Shown piece after piece: positions 51,431-59,075 of a DNA stretch of 64,000 bases (position 1 is its first letter; each line of letters opens with the position of its first letter). This stretch comes from CATQHB01 sp965262595 (GTDB lineage: Bacteria > Chloroflexota > Dehalococcoidia > Lucifugimonadales > UBA3495). The position numbers and the translations under genes are program-made. Location of the stretch: the NCBI GenBank assembly GCA_965262595.1, contig OZ253548.1:2790001-2854000 (forward strand), in the 5' to 3' direction. The notes beneath the pieces were generated by a model that was given only the letters and a program-made list of their open reading frames with translations, did not search any database and had not been told where the DNA came from.

Positions 51431-51871
51431 CTACTCCATCTCGATCAGTGGATCGTTGGCGCTAACCGAGTCCATCGGTTGAACGTGGATTTCCTTGACC
51501 ACCCCGTCCTGAGCGGCGCGGATGCTCTGTTCCATTTTCATCGCCTCCACCACACAGACCTCATCGCCGGCGGCAACCCGGTCGCCGGGGCGAACCCGAA
51601 TGGAAATAACGCGGCCGGGCATTGGCGAGCGGAGCACTTTGTCTGACGAGCTGATGGGCGCGCCGGCCCGGGAAAAGAGCGGCGGAGTGGTTACCCGGCT
51701 GGGGGGGCGGCGTCCCCGCCGCTGCCGGGGATGGGCCGCCTGGAGTTCCGGGGAATCGACTTCGACGTAAAAAGTCTGGCCGTCAACGTTTACTTCCACC
51801 GGAGAGTGGCTGAGGTCGCCTACCTCTATGGTATACCATTGTTCGCCTACTTTTACTCGGAGGGTCGTCAC
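51431..51871 (-). CDS. Biotin/lipoyl carrier protein (carboxylase BCCP-type)
   Basis: About 146 residues. The C-terminal biotinyl domain (about 75-146) carries C-V-V-E-A-M-K-M-E-Q, with the biotinylated lysine, preceded by the strand motif M-P-G-R-V-I-S-I-R-V-R-P-G-D. The N-terminal part has beta-strands and a basic linker (R-Q-R-R-G-R-R-P-P-S-R). It is an acyl-CoA or pyruvate carboxylase carrier subunit; the carboxylase and transferase subunits are not adjacent. The GTG at 51871 starts where homology begins; a GTG 30 nt upstream is also possible. Confidence 0.85.
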   Translation of the reverse strand: MTTLRVKVGEQWYTIEVGDLSHSPVEVNVDGQTFYVEVDSPELQAAHPRQRRGRRPPSRVTTPPLFSRAGAPISSSDKVLRSPMPGRVISIRVRPGDRVAAGDEVCVVEAMKMEQSIRAAQDGVVKEIHVQPMDSVSANDPLIEME

Positions 51872-52073
51872 CGCTGAACATTGCTCCTGGGAGCGGCGCA
51901 CCCCATGCTGCCGCCGACTGCCGGGCCGTCATTCCAACTCTGCCATCATTGGCCCCGCTACGGCTCCGACTCAATACCGGGAAAGCGGGCCCACCAATAG
52001 GCAACCAAGTCTAACCCAACGGGGTAGTCTTTGCAAAGCAGAGTCAAGCTCCGCACCCGGCAATCGCGTTTGG

Positions 52074-52210
52074 GCGTTGACTTGGGTGTTTACCCCTACT
52101 CGTCGTTCCGGCGAAGGCAGGAACCTCGGTCCAGAAAGTTTCAGGTTCCCTGCTTTCGCAAGAACGACGGGGTGAAGGCGCTGGCGTTTAATGACTTATT
52201 CAGAGAATCC
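52074..52210. repeat. MITE-like hairpin element, copy 3 (inverted orientation)
   Basis: In the opposite orientation to copy 2. The two hairpins (cgttccggcgaaggcaggaa and gttccctgctttcgcaagaa) and the right end gacttattcagagaatcc are recognisable; the left terminal repeat is degraded. It lies between recO and the biotin carrier gene. Confidence 0.85.
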
Positions 52211-52231
52211 TTAGCTAAAGAGAGGGCGTAG

Positions 52232-53014
52232 CTAAAGACGAGGGCGCCCGGTGGAGGCCGAACCGGCCAGATGGTTCAGAAAGGCGTTGGAGCGAATTTC
52301 TTTGTCCAGCCAGTATTGCACCGTGCCGGAGAGGATGGCCTTCAGCTCCCGGGCCAGGGATTCCTCCAGGGCCAAATCAGGCAATTCCGCCGTGCGGCTC
52401 CGGGCCAGCAGGCGCAGCACTTTGAGCGCGCGCAGGGAAAGAGGGCGCAGCCCCGATTCGGTGGGAGTACAGTCGGGACAATACACCCCGCCGCCATCGG
52501 CGCTATAGCGGTGATGCCCGGGTTTCACGGCGCTGCGGCAGGCCACGCAGCATTGCAGTTCCGGCATCAGCCCCGAGACGGACAGGAGATGCAGCTGGAA
52601 GTAAAGCAGCGGCAGCTCGGCGTCCGGGGAGCGGCCAATGGCCGCCAGAGTCTCCAACGACAGCTTGAGAAGTTGCTCATTGGGACTGGCCTCGGAGCCG
52701 AAACCGTCCACCAGTTCGGCCACATACAGGCCCTTGGTAACCGCGATCAAATTGCTTTTCAGCGGGGTAAAGTTCTCCAGGGTTTCTGCTTGAGTCACCA
52801 CGTCCAGGTTACGGCCCCGGGACAGGGACAAACGGGAAAGAGTCAGCGGCTCCAGGTGCCCAACCAGCTTGCCGGTCAGACGGCGGGCGCCCTTGGCAAC
52901 GGCCCGCAGCTTGCCCGTCTCCCTGGAATACAGGGTTACCAGCAAGTCCGCCTCGCCAAAGGGGGCATTCTTGAGGGTCAAAGCCTCGGCGCGGTATGTT
53001 CTGGGGGGAGCCAT
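52232..53014 (-). CDS. recO: DNA repair protein RecO
   Basis: A 260-residue protein of the RecFOR pathway, which loads RecA onto SSB-coated gaps. The N-terminal OB-fold starts Y-R-A-E-A-L-T-L-K-N-A-P-F-G-E-A-D and continues with G-A-R-R-L-T-G-K-L-V-G-H-L-E-P. The zinc-binding cysteines C-C-V-A-C and Y-C-P-D-C are in place at about 153 and 178. It lies 60 bp after recR on the same strand, in the ybeY-dnaX-ybaB-recR order, and closes that group. Confidence 0.94.
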   Translation of the reverse strand: MAPPRTYRAEALTLKNAPFGEADLLVTLYSRETGKLRAVAKGARRLTGKLVGHLEPLTLSRLSLSRGRNLDVVTQAETLENFTPLKSNLIAVTKGLYVAELVDGFGSEASPNEQLLKLSLETLAAIGRSPDAELPLLYFQLHLLSVSGLMPELQCCVACRSAVKPGHHRYSADGGGVYCPDCTPTESGLRPLSLRALKVLRLLARSRTAELPDLALEESLARELKAILSGTVQYWLDKEIRSNAFLNHLAGSASTGRPRL

Positions 53015-53074
53015 CGATACACAGTTCCTGTCGTCTCGTCGGGGCAGATTGCCCGGCGCCTAACGTCCCGGGCC

Positions 53075-53689
53075 CTAAACTTCCTGACGGCCTTGAAAGG
53101 CGCGGCTCAAGGTCAGTTCATCGGAATACTCCAGGGAGCCTCCGACGGGCAGGCCGCGGGCCAGGTGAGTTATCTTGACGTCGCTGCCGGCCAGGTGGCG
53201 GGAGATATACATGGCGGTAGCCTCGCCCTCCAGCGTTGGATTGGTGGCGATGACCACTTCTTTGACCGAGCCGTCGGCCAGGCGGGGGAACAGTTCCTTG
53301 AGCTTTATTTGGTCGGGGCCGACACCATTTAGCGGAGATATTACCCCGTGGAGCACGTGATACAGTCCCCGGTAGCAGTGAGTACGCTCCAGGGCCAGCA
53401 CGTCCAGTGGTTCTTCCACCACACAAATCTGCTCCCGGTTACGCTGCGAGTTGGCGCAGACGGAGCAGGGGCTGGCATCGGTCAGGTTCTGGCATTCGGT
53501 GCAGAATATGATGCTTTGCTTGACGGCGTTGATCGCGTTAGCCAGGTCATGGGCCTCTTCTTCGGGCAGACGAATGATGAAGTAGGCCAGACGCTGCGCG
53601 CTTTTGGGGCCGATCCCCGGCAACTTATTCAGTTCGTTGATCAGCCGCGCCAGGGATGGGGCGGCTGATGGCAGGTGTTCCAGGGTCAT
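53075..53689 (-). CDS. recR: Recombination protein RecR
   Basis: A 204-residue protein with the usual layout: an N-terminal helix-hairpin-helix (L-P-G-I-G-P-K-S-A-Q-R-L), a four-Cys zinc finger C-T-E-C...C-S-V-C near 57-72, the Toprim domain beginning I-C-V-V-E-E-P-L-D-V and A-T-N-P-T-L-E-G-E-A-T-A. It forms a ring clamp with RecO for RecA loading. Located in the standard dnaX-ybaB-recR cluster. Confidence 0.97.
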   Translation of the reverse strand: MTLEHLPSAAPSLARLINELNKLPGIGPKSAQRLAYFIIRLPEEEAHDLANAINAVKQSIIFCTECQNLTDASPCSVCANSQRNREQICVVEEPLDVLALERTHCYRGLYHVLHGVISPLNGVGPDQIKLKELFPRLADGSVKEVVIATNPTLEGEATAMYISRHLAGSDVKITHLARGLPVGGSLEYSDELTLSRAFQGRQEV

Positions 53690-53855
53690 AAAAATGCCTC
53701 AACGGGCAACCTTATGGGTTGTAGTGTGTAGCGTCCTTGTCCCGAACCTTGGTGGGCATTGGCAGGCATCGTTACCCTATGGTACGCAATGCCGGCAGCG
53801 TCCTGCGAAACTCCAGGCCGCCGGTGGCTGCCGGTGGCTGCCGGATCAGGCCGGG
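53690..53855. other. Gap between recR and ybaB with a short repeat
   Basis: A ggtggctgcc unit repeats about 53822-53843. No gene is seen; the gap is unusual in this otherwise tight cluster. Confidence 0.4.
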
Positions 53856-54155
53856 CTAGGTCAGGCCGGGGATGTTCATCCCGCCGGTGATGACGCTCAT
53901 CTTGCTGGCGGCCATTTCCTGGGTCTTATTAAAGGCGTCATTGACCGCCGCCGCCACCAGGTCCTGGAGCAATTCCACATCCTCAACGGCCTCCGGGTCA
54001 ATGGTTATCGTCTCGACCACTTGTTTGCCGGTCATCGTCACTTTAACCACACCGCCACCGGCGCTGCCTTCAACGGTAAGCGTTTCCAGTTCTTCCTGGA
54101 TTTTCTGTAACTGGGCTTGCATCTTTTGGGCTTGGCGCATCATGTTTCGGTTCAT
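53856..54155 (-). CDS. ybaB: YbaB/EbfC nucleoid-associated protein
   Basis: A 99-residue DNA-binding protein. It starts M-N-R-N-M-M-R-Q-A-Q-K-M-Q-A-Q-L-Q-K and has G-G-G-V-V-K-V-T-M-T-G, I-T-I-D-P-E-A and a C-terminal A-A-V-N-D-A-F. It dimerises as a tweezer-shaped structure. Start overlaps the dnaX stop by 4 bp, so translation is coupled. Confidence 0.95.
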   Translation of the reverse strand: MNRNMMRQAQKMQAQLQKIQEELETLTVEGSAGGGVVKVTMTGKQVVETITIDPEAVEDVELLQDLVAAAVNDAFNKTQEMAASKMSVITGGMNIPGLT

Positions 54156-55948
54156 TCGACAGTATCCTCCAGGATTCGGGCGCCCATATTCAAGGCAGTC
54201 CGCACCAGCGGGCTATGCTGATTAGCTCGATTAGCCGAGCCGCCTTCCTCGTTGTCGCCCGCCAGGGTAATCTTAAAATCGTAGGGCGAGCCAAAAAACT
54301 TGGTCACCGCCTCCGTCACCATACGACGGGAATTGGGGTCTTCCATTTCCTCCTGCATCCGCTCCAGGTTGGGCCGATGCACAAAGGGCAATATAAGTGT
54401 ATCACTATCCAGGCTGATGGTGTCGGATTTACAGTCGCGCAGCAGCGCCCCCAAGTTATATTTCTTGCCCTTGCAACGGTTGAGCGCCTTGACCGTGGCC
54501 AGCCAGCGGGAGGGCAGGTCGCCGGCACCTTCGGCGTCCGAACTGTAAGACCCAGCCTGGGCCGTATTGGCCGGAGGACGAGTGGGAGCCATACGCGGCC
54601 TTTCCGGCGGCGGTGCGCTTCCCCTTTCCGATACTACTCCCGTGCTGGCTTCCATCTCGGCTTCCGAGATTGCCGGTTCGGGTTGGGCCGCGCCCGCATT
54701 GGGAGCCGCTGCCGCATTGGGAGCCGCTGCCGCATTGGGAGCCGCTGCCGCTGCCGCTCTTGGCGCCGCATTGGTTCGGGGCGTGGAACGTTGCGGCGCC
54801 GGCGCCGGTGGATTAGCGCGATTAGCGCTGCGGGGAGCCGCTTCGGGTTGGGACGCTGCCGCCGGAGGCGCAATATCGTCGTTGCAAATCTCCACCACCG
54901 CCAATTCAAGGGGCAGGGTGGACGGGGCGTCGTAGCGCATATTGACCTCGCCCCAGATGCGCAGAGCCTGGACCGCCCGCCAGTTGGGTAATTGACCGAC
55001 CAGTTCTTTCAGTTGCGCCGTTACGTGTTCCGGCAGTTCCAGGGCATCGGCGGACCCCCACTCCAAAAGCATGGCTGCCCGCAAAAGCTCCAACGCTTGC
55101 CGGTGCAATTGGCGCAAGTCGGCCCCGTCCCAGGCAGCCTGATTGACTACTTCCAAAGCGGCGGAAGTGTTGCCGGTAAGCAGGTAATTGACCAAGTCCA
55201 GCCAACGCTCGCTGTGGCCCAGACCCAGCAGCTCCTCCACCTGGGCCAGCGTCACGCCATCCCCAAAGGAAACCACCAACTGCTCCAGCAAGTTCTCCGC
55301 GTCCCGCAAGCTGCCTGCGGCATAGCGGGCCACCAGCCGCATCGCATCCGGGGCCACCGCCACACCCTCCCCCTCGGTAATCTCCGCCAACCGATAGTAG
55401 ATGCGCTCGGAGGGGATACGGCGGAAGTCGAAACGCTGGCAGCGGGATACAATGGTGGGCAGGATTCGGTTGGCCTCGGTGGTGCAGAGAATGAAAATCA
55501 CGTGAGCCGGCGGCTCTTCCAGGGTTTTCAAAAAGGCGTTGGAAGCCTGATCGGTGAGCATGTGGGCTTCGTCAATGATATAAACCTTGCGCCGGCCCTC
55601 GGCGGGGGCAAAGTTAACCTTGTCCCGAATCTCCCGGATGTCCTCAATGCCCCGGTTGCTGGCGGCATCCATCTCTATGGTATCCATAAAGCGCTCTTCA
55701 TTGGCGGAGCGGCACATGGCGCAGGCATTGCAGGGGTCGCCTTCCTGGTGCTCAAGGCAATTGACCGCCTTGGCGACGATCCGGGCGGTAGTGGTTTTTC
55801 CGGTGCCCCGGGGGCCGCAGAACAGGTAGGAATGGGAAACCCGACCCTGCATTATGGCCTGGCGCAGGGTGGTAGCCACGTGTTCCTGGCCTACCAGGTC
55901 ACTGAAGCTGCCCGGCCGCCATTTCCGGTAATAGACCTGGGAGGTCAT
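54152..55948 (-). CDS. dnaX: DNA polymerase III subunits gamma and tau
   Basis: A 598-residue clamp-loader ATPase. Walker A is G-P-R-G-T-G-K-T-T-T at 45-54, the zinc module C-L-E-H-Q-E-G-D-P-C-N-A-C-A-M-C near 64-79, Walker B I-I-D-E-A-H-M-L near 124, the S-R-C-Q-R-F-D-F sensor region near 168. After residue 360 comes a low-complexity linker rich in A, P, N with 18-bp tandem repeats, then a short C-terminal domain. Starts 4 bp inside ybeY. The linker is where tau/gamma-type frameshifting would occur, but no clear slippery A-run is seen. Confidence 0.97.
   Translation of the reverse strand: MTSQVYYRKWRPGSFSDLVGQEHVATTLRQAIMQGRVSHSYLFCGPRGTGKTTTARIVAKAVNCLEHQEGDPCNACAMCRSANEERFMDTIEMDAASNRGIEDIREIRDKVNFAPAEGRRKVYIIDEAHMLTDQASNAFLKTLEEPPAHVIFILCTTEANRILPTIVSRCQRFDFRRIPSERIYYRLAEITEGEGVAVAPDAMRLVARYAAGSLRDAENLLEQLVVSFGDGVTLAQVEELLGLGHSERWLDLVNYLLTGNTSAALEVVNQAAWDGADLRQLHRQALELLRAAMLLEWGSADALELPEHVTAQLKELVGQLPNWRAVQALRIWGEVNMRYDAPSTLPLELAVVEICNDDIAPPAAASQPEAAPRSANRANPPAPAPQRSTPRTNAAPRAAAAAAPNAAAAPNAAAAPNAGAAQPEPAISEAEMEASTGVVSERGSAPPPERPRMAPTRPPANTAQAGSYSSDAEGAGDLPSRWLATVKALNRCKGKKYNLGALLRDCKSDTISLDSDTLILPFVHRPNLERMQEEMEDPNSRRMVTEAVTKFFGSPYDFKITLAGDNEEGGSANRANQHSPLVRTALNMGARILEDTVE
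54701..54762 (-). repeat. 18-bp tandem repeat in the dnaX linker
   Basis: Three copies of a unit containing gccgctgccgcattggga encode P-N-A-A-A-A. A related S/A/N-rich low-complexity stretch continues on both sides. Confidence 0.85.
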
Positions 55949-56763
55949 TCGCCTTCTCCCCGAACCTGAAATAGGGCAGACAGGGCTGCCTGCTCGTGGG
56001 CTTGCATCCTTGCGGTCTCTTCCGGTTCCAGATGGTCATGGCCTACCAGGTGGAGGACGCCGTGGACAATCAACAGGGCCAGCTCCTGGTCAACGGGCCG
56101 ATGCAGCGCCAGGGCCTGCCGGCGGGTTTGAGGATAGGAGATGATAACCTCGCCCAGGGGCGGCAGTTCATCGGGTGGCAGGACAAAGTCGGGCCAGTCG
56201 TCCGGCGCAAAGGCTGGTAAAGCCCCTGGGCCGGAGTCCAATGGGCCGGAGTCCAATGGGCCGGAGTCCGATGGGCCGGAGTCCGATGGGCCGGAGTCCG
56301 ATGGGCCGGAGTCCGATGGGCCGGAGTCCGCGGCCTCCACAATATCTATGGAACCAATGGAACCAATGGAACCAATCGCACCCGTTGGCCCCGTCGCCGC
56401 CTTTGGTTCGGCCATAGATTCGGCCATAGATTCGGCCATAGATTCGGCCATAGATTCGGCCATAGATTCGGCCATAGATTCGATTGATGCCGGCGGGGGT
56501 TCGGCAATCCCTTCCCAGTGACCGGAGTGGGTGGCGGAAAAGGACAGGACGTCGGTTACTTCGTCCAGGCCGCGGTAATCTCGGTTTAACTCCTGCACCG
56601 TAACGTCATCGGTTACCAGCAAACTTACCTGGCAGGGCTCATCCGGGAGCAGGGCCTCCGACAAGGCAAGCCGGAGCGCCTGCTCCAGCCAATCCTCCGA
56701 CAAGTCCTGGCGGAAGTCTTCGGATACGGAAATGTATATTTGCCTGCCGACTTGGGTGGTCAA
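55945..56763 (-). CDS. ybeY: rRNA maturation endonuclease YbeY with an inserted repeat loop
   Basis: A 272-residue protein where the family usually has 140-170. The N-terminal half ends at T-D-V-L-S-F-S-A-T near 77. The metal site H-G-V-L-H-L-V-G-H-D-H near 235-245 is intact, so the enzyme is probably active. Between them, residues about 88-200 are replaced by tandem repeats: S-M-A-E six times, G-S-I three times, S-D-S-G-P or L-D-S-G-P seven times. The corresponding site in other YbeYs is a short surface loop before the G-E-V-I-I-S strand. It heads the ybeY-dnaX-ybaB-recR-recO cluster, with 4-bp overlaps. Confidence 0.95.
   Translation of the reverse strand: MTTQVGRQIYISVSEDFRQDLSEDWLEQALRLALSEALLPDEPCQVSLLVTDDVTVQELNRDYRGLDEVTDVLSFSATHSGHWEGIAEPPPASIESMAESMAESMAESMAESMAESMAEPKAATGPTGAIGSIGSIGSIDIVEAADSGPSDSGPSDSGPSDSGPSDSGPLDSGPLDSGPGALPAFAPDDWPDFVLPPDELPPLGEVIISYPQTRRQALALHRPVDQELALLIVHGVLHLVGHDHLEPEETARMQAHEQAALSALFQVRGEGE
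56230..56335 (+). repeat. 15-bp minisatellite in ybeY (S-D-S-G-P repeats)
   Basis: Seven copies of a unit ccggagtccgatggg, with the first two differing by an a/g change. Confidence 0.95.
56346..56380 (+). repeat. 9-bp tandem repeat in ybeY (G-S-I repeats)
   Basis: Units of atggaacca occur three times, followed by a degenerate fourth. Confidence 0.85.
56413..56484 (+). repeat. 12-bp minisatellite in ybeY (S-M-A-E repeats)
   Basis: Six perfect copies of atagattcggcc. The three adjacent tandem arrays of different unit length lie in the same loop of one protein. Confidence 0.95.
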
Positions 56764-56967
56764 CTGACGGGTACACTCCTGCCGGCGGCGGCGCCGACAA
56801 AGTTAAGGTTACTGTCATATTAGCACGCCGTCAAAACGGGCCGTCAAGGTTCCCGGTCTCCGCGTTTAGCCGGGAAGTCTTTAGCCCGGTAACCGCGCAA
56901 CGTGCTACAATGTCAGCTACCAAAAACCTATAAGGCGCCTGCGGGCCGCGCCGAGGGTATCTCACCG

Positions 56968-57417
56968 ATGAACAACTCCGACGATGCCAACTTTCCGGAA
57001 CCGGAGGTTAACGGCCTGGTGCTGCCGGAAGCCGGAGTGGAAGACCTGACCGACCAATTAACCCAGTATATGACCGAAATTGAGTTGGGCGGGCTGACCG
57101 ACATTATCGGTCAGGTGCTGGACGACTTTTTGGACCAGTGCGGCGGTATGCCCGATGACCTGAACGACCCGACGGCTTTTGAGCGTATTACCAACACCCA
57201 ATTGGCGGTAACCCTGGCCTACCAGTTGGGTCGGCTGGAAGGCCGCTCGCCGCAGATAGTGAACCGGCTGGTCCAGCAGGCCGTGGACAAGTGGCCCACC
57301 CGCCCGTTGGCGTCTTCGGAGGATATTTCCGACCGGGACCTGGAGAACCCCAAAGAGCTGGTTTACCCCCGGCTGCGCCGCCTGGAATACGCCGACCCGG
57401 AGCAGGACGACGAGTAG
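56968..57417 (+). CDS. Acidic protein of unknown function
   Basis: About 149 residues from an ATG at 56968; the frame upstream is unsupported. Acidic at both ends (N-N-S-D-D-A-N and D-P-E-Q-D-D-E), with a helical middle containing T-Q-Y-M-T-E-I-E-L-G-G-L-T-D-I-I-G-Q-V and L-A-Y-Q-L-G-R-L-E-G-R-S. No cofactor motif or membrane segment. It is divergent from ybeY across a short promoter region. I do not recognise it. Confidence 0.65.
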   Translation: MNNSDDANFPEPEVNGLVLPEAGVEDLTDQLTQYMTEIELGGLTDIIGQVLDDFLDQCGGMPDDLNDPTAFERITNTQLAVTLAYQLGRLEGRSPQIVNRLVQQAVDKWPTRPLASSEDISDRDLENPKELVYPRLRRLEYADPEQDDE

Positions 57418-57429
57418 CCGGTTGGCCGG

Positions 57430-57500
57430 CCCGCCGGTTAAGCTCATACCGACTTATACCGACTTATACCGATTCATACCGATTCATACCGATTGAATTC
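57430..57500 (+). repeat. Short tandem repeat
   Basis: Ten-base units of the type accgacttat and accgattcat repeat about six times after the preceding stop codon. Confidence 0.85.
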
Positions 57501-57645
57501 GTTGAACCGATTGAGCCCGTAAAGTAGAAATCATAAAGCCAGCTACCCTGATACCTAATTACCCCAGCCCGGGGATTTTGCCGGAGAAATAACAAAACAT
57601 CGGGCTTGGGGGAACGGCTCAGTTGGCGGAAGCGAGGAGGATCGC

Positions 57646-58827
57646 ATGACCACCGCAACCACAAATTACGACCTGCTGCTCAAGGGTGGGACGGTGCTGG
57701 ACCCGGGCCAGGGCATTCACGGCAGGCGAGATATTGCCTTTCGGGACGGTCTGGTGGCCGAGGTGGGCGAGGGGATCGACCCGGAAGGGGCTGCCGCGGT
57801 GGTTGACGTGTCGGACAAGCTGATAACCCCCGGGCTGATTGACTTGCACGGGCACTTCTACCATGGGGGCAGCGGCAGTGCGGTTCACGCCGACCAAAGC
57901 TGCCTGTCTGCCGGTGTCACCACCGGGGTGGACGCGGGCAGCGCCGGCTTTCTGAATTATGGGGCGATGCGCGATTATGTGTTTCCGGCCCACCGAACCC
58001 GCCTGCTGGCCTTCCTTCACATCGGAGCCGTGGGGCTGGCGGCCAACCGGGTGCTGGGCGGCGGCCTGCAGGATTTGCGGATTATTGACGTTGACCGCAC
58101 CGCCGACACGATCAAGGGAAACGCCGGTTTCCTCTTTGGGGTCAAGGTTCGGATGGAACTTAACGCGGTGGCCTACTGGAACGCCGCCGAGGCGATGCGC
58201 CTGGCCCGGGCCGCCGCCGACCAGTCGGGAAGCCGATTGATGGTGCACGTCAGCGGCACACCGATTCCCCTGCCCCAGGTGCTGGAGTTTATGGGGCCGG
58301 GAGACGTTTGCACTCACGCTTTTAATGGCAACCCGGAGTCCATCCTCGACCGGCAAGACCGGATACGCCCGGAAGTAAGGGCCGCGGTTGAGCGCGGCGT
58401 GATCATGGACTTGGGCCACGCCGGGGTCCATTGCGATGTTGAGGTAGTCAAGGCGGCGCTGGCCCAGGGGCTGCCGCCGGATACCATCAGCACCGACATA
58501 CACATCGCGCCGCCGGGCCGGAAGGTGTACCTGATGAACGACCTGGTCAGCAAGTTTCACGCCCTGGGTATGTCATTGAACGATGCGGTAGCCGCCAGCA
58601 CCTCACGCCCGGCCCAGGTGTTGGGGTTGGAGGATACGATCGGCTCGCTGGCCCCGGGAATGTCCGGTGATGCGGCGGTCTATGACCTGCGGGAAGGCCG
58701 GTTCGTCTGGCACGACATGGCCGGGCATAACGTGGAGGGCAAAGTCCGGCTGGATACCTTCTTGACGGTGCGGAACGGGGCAGTGACCTGGCGGGAGGGC
58801 CGGATGATGGCGATGGGCCAGTGCTAG
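57646..58827 (+). CDS. Amidohydrolase/deacetylase family metallohydrolase (dihydroorotase-like)
   Basis: A 393-residue enzyme with the metal-dependent hydrolase barrel. The motif I-D-L-H-G-H-F-Y lies at 65-72 (first metal His pair), the bridging position is near G-V-K-V-R-M (K about 166), later His in M-V-H-V-S-G and C-T-H-A-F-N, and the Asp in S-T-D-I-H. The pattern best fits the EF_0837/AHA_3915-type deacetylase branch of COG3964. The substrate is unknown. Its last bases run into repeat element copy 4: the TAG stop shares its last two bases with the element. Confidence 0.88.
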   Translation: MTTATTNYDLLLKGGTVLDPGQGIHGRRDIAFRDGLVAEVGEGIDPEGAAAVVDVSDKLITPGLIDLHGHFYHGGSGSAVHADQSCLSAGVTTGVDAGSAGFLNYGAMRDYVFPAHRTRLLAFLHIGAVGLAANRVLGGGLQDLRIIDVDRTADTIKGNAGFLFGVKVRMELNAVAYWNAAEAMRLARAAADQSGSRLMVHVSGTPIPLPQVLEFMGPGDVCTHAFNGNPESILDRQDRIRPEVRAAVERGVIMDLGHAGVHCDVEVVKAALAQGLPPDTISTDIHIAPPGRKVYLMNDLVSKFHALGMSLNDAVAASTSRPAQVLGLEDTIGSLAPGMSGDAAVYDLREGRFVWHDMAGHNVEGKVRLDTFLTVRNGAVTWREGRMMAMGQC

Positions 58828-58996
58828 GGAACCGCTGAATAAGTCCGTGACCTGGGTGTTATCCATATCCATATCCATATCCATATCCATCGTTCCTGCG
58901 AAGGCAGGAACCTCGGCCCACAGCGTTTTAGGTTCCTGCGGAAGCAGGAACGACGGGTGAAGGCGCCGGAGTTTAATGACTTTTTCAGAGTATCCC
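58826..58996. repeat. MITE-like hairpin element, copy 4, overlapping a stop codon
   Basis: Left end agggaaccgctgaataagtc, right end gactttttcagagtatccc, with both internal hairpins (cgttcctgcgaaggcaggaa and ggttcctgcggaagcaggaa). In this copy the internal spacer next to the left end is replaced by a 6-bp microsatellite (atccat five times, 58861-58890). Confidence 0.9.
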
Positions 58997-59075
58997 CAGG
59001 TCCGTTCCATTCCCGGAACGTCGTCCACGCCTTTGCAGAATAAGGAGCAAGGTATAGTGAGGTTAACCGACTCCA

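Noticed and set aside
54152..55948. Programmed frameshift site in dnaX producing gamma
   Set aside because: No A-rich slippery sequence followed by a strong stem was found in the linker.
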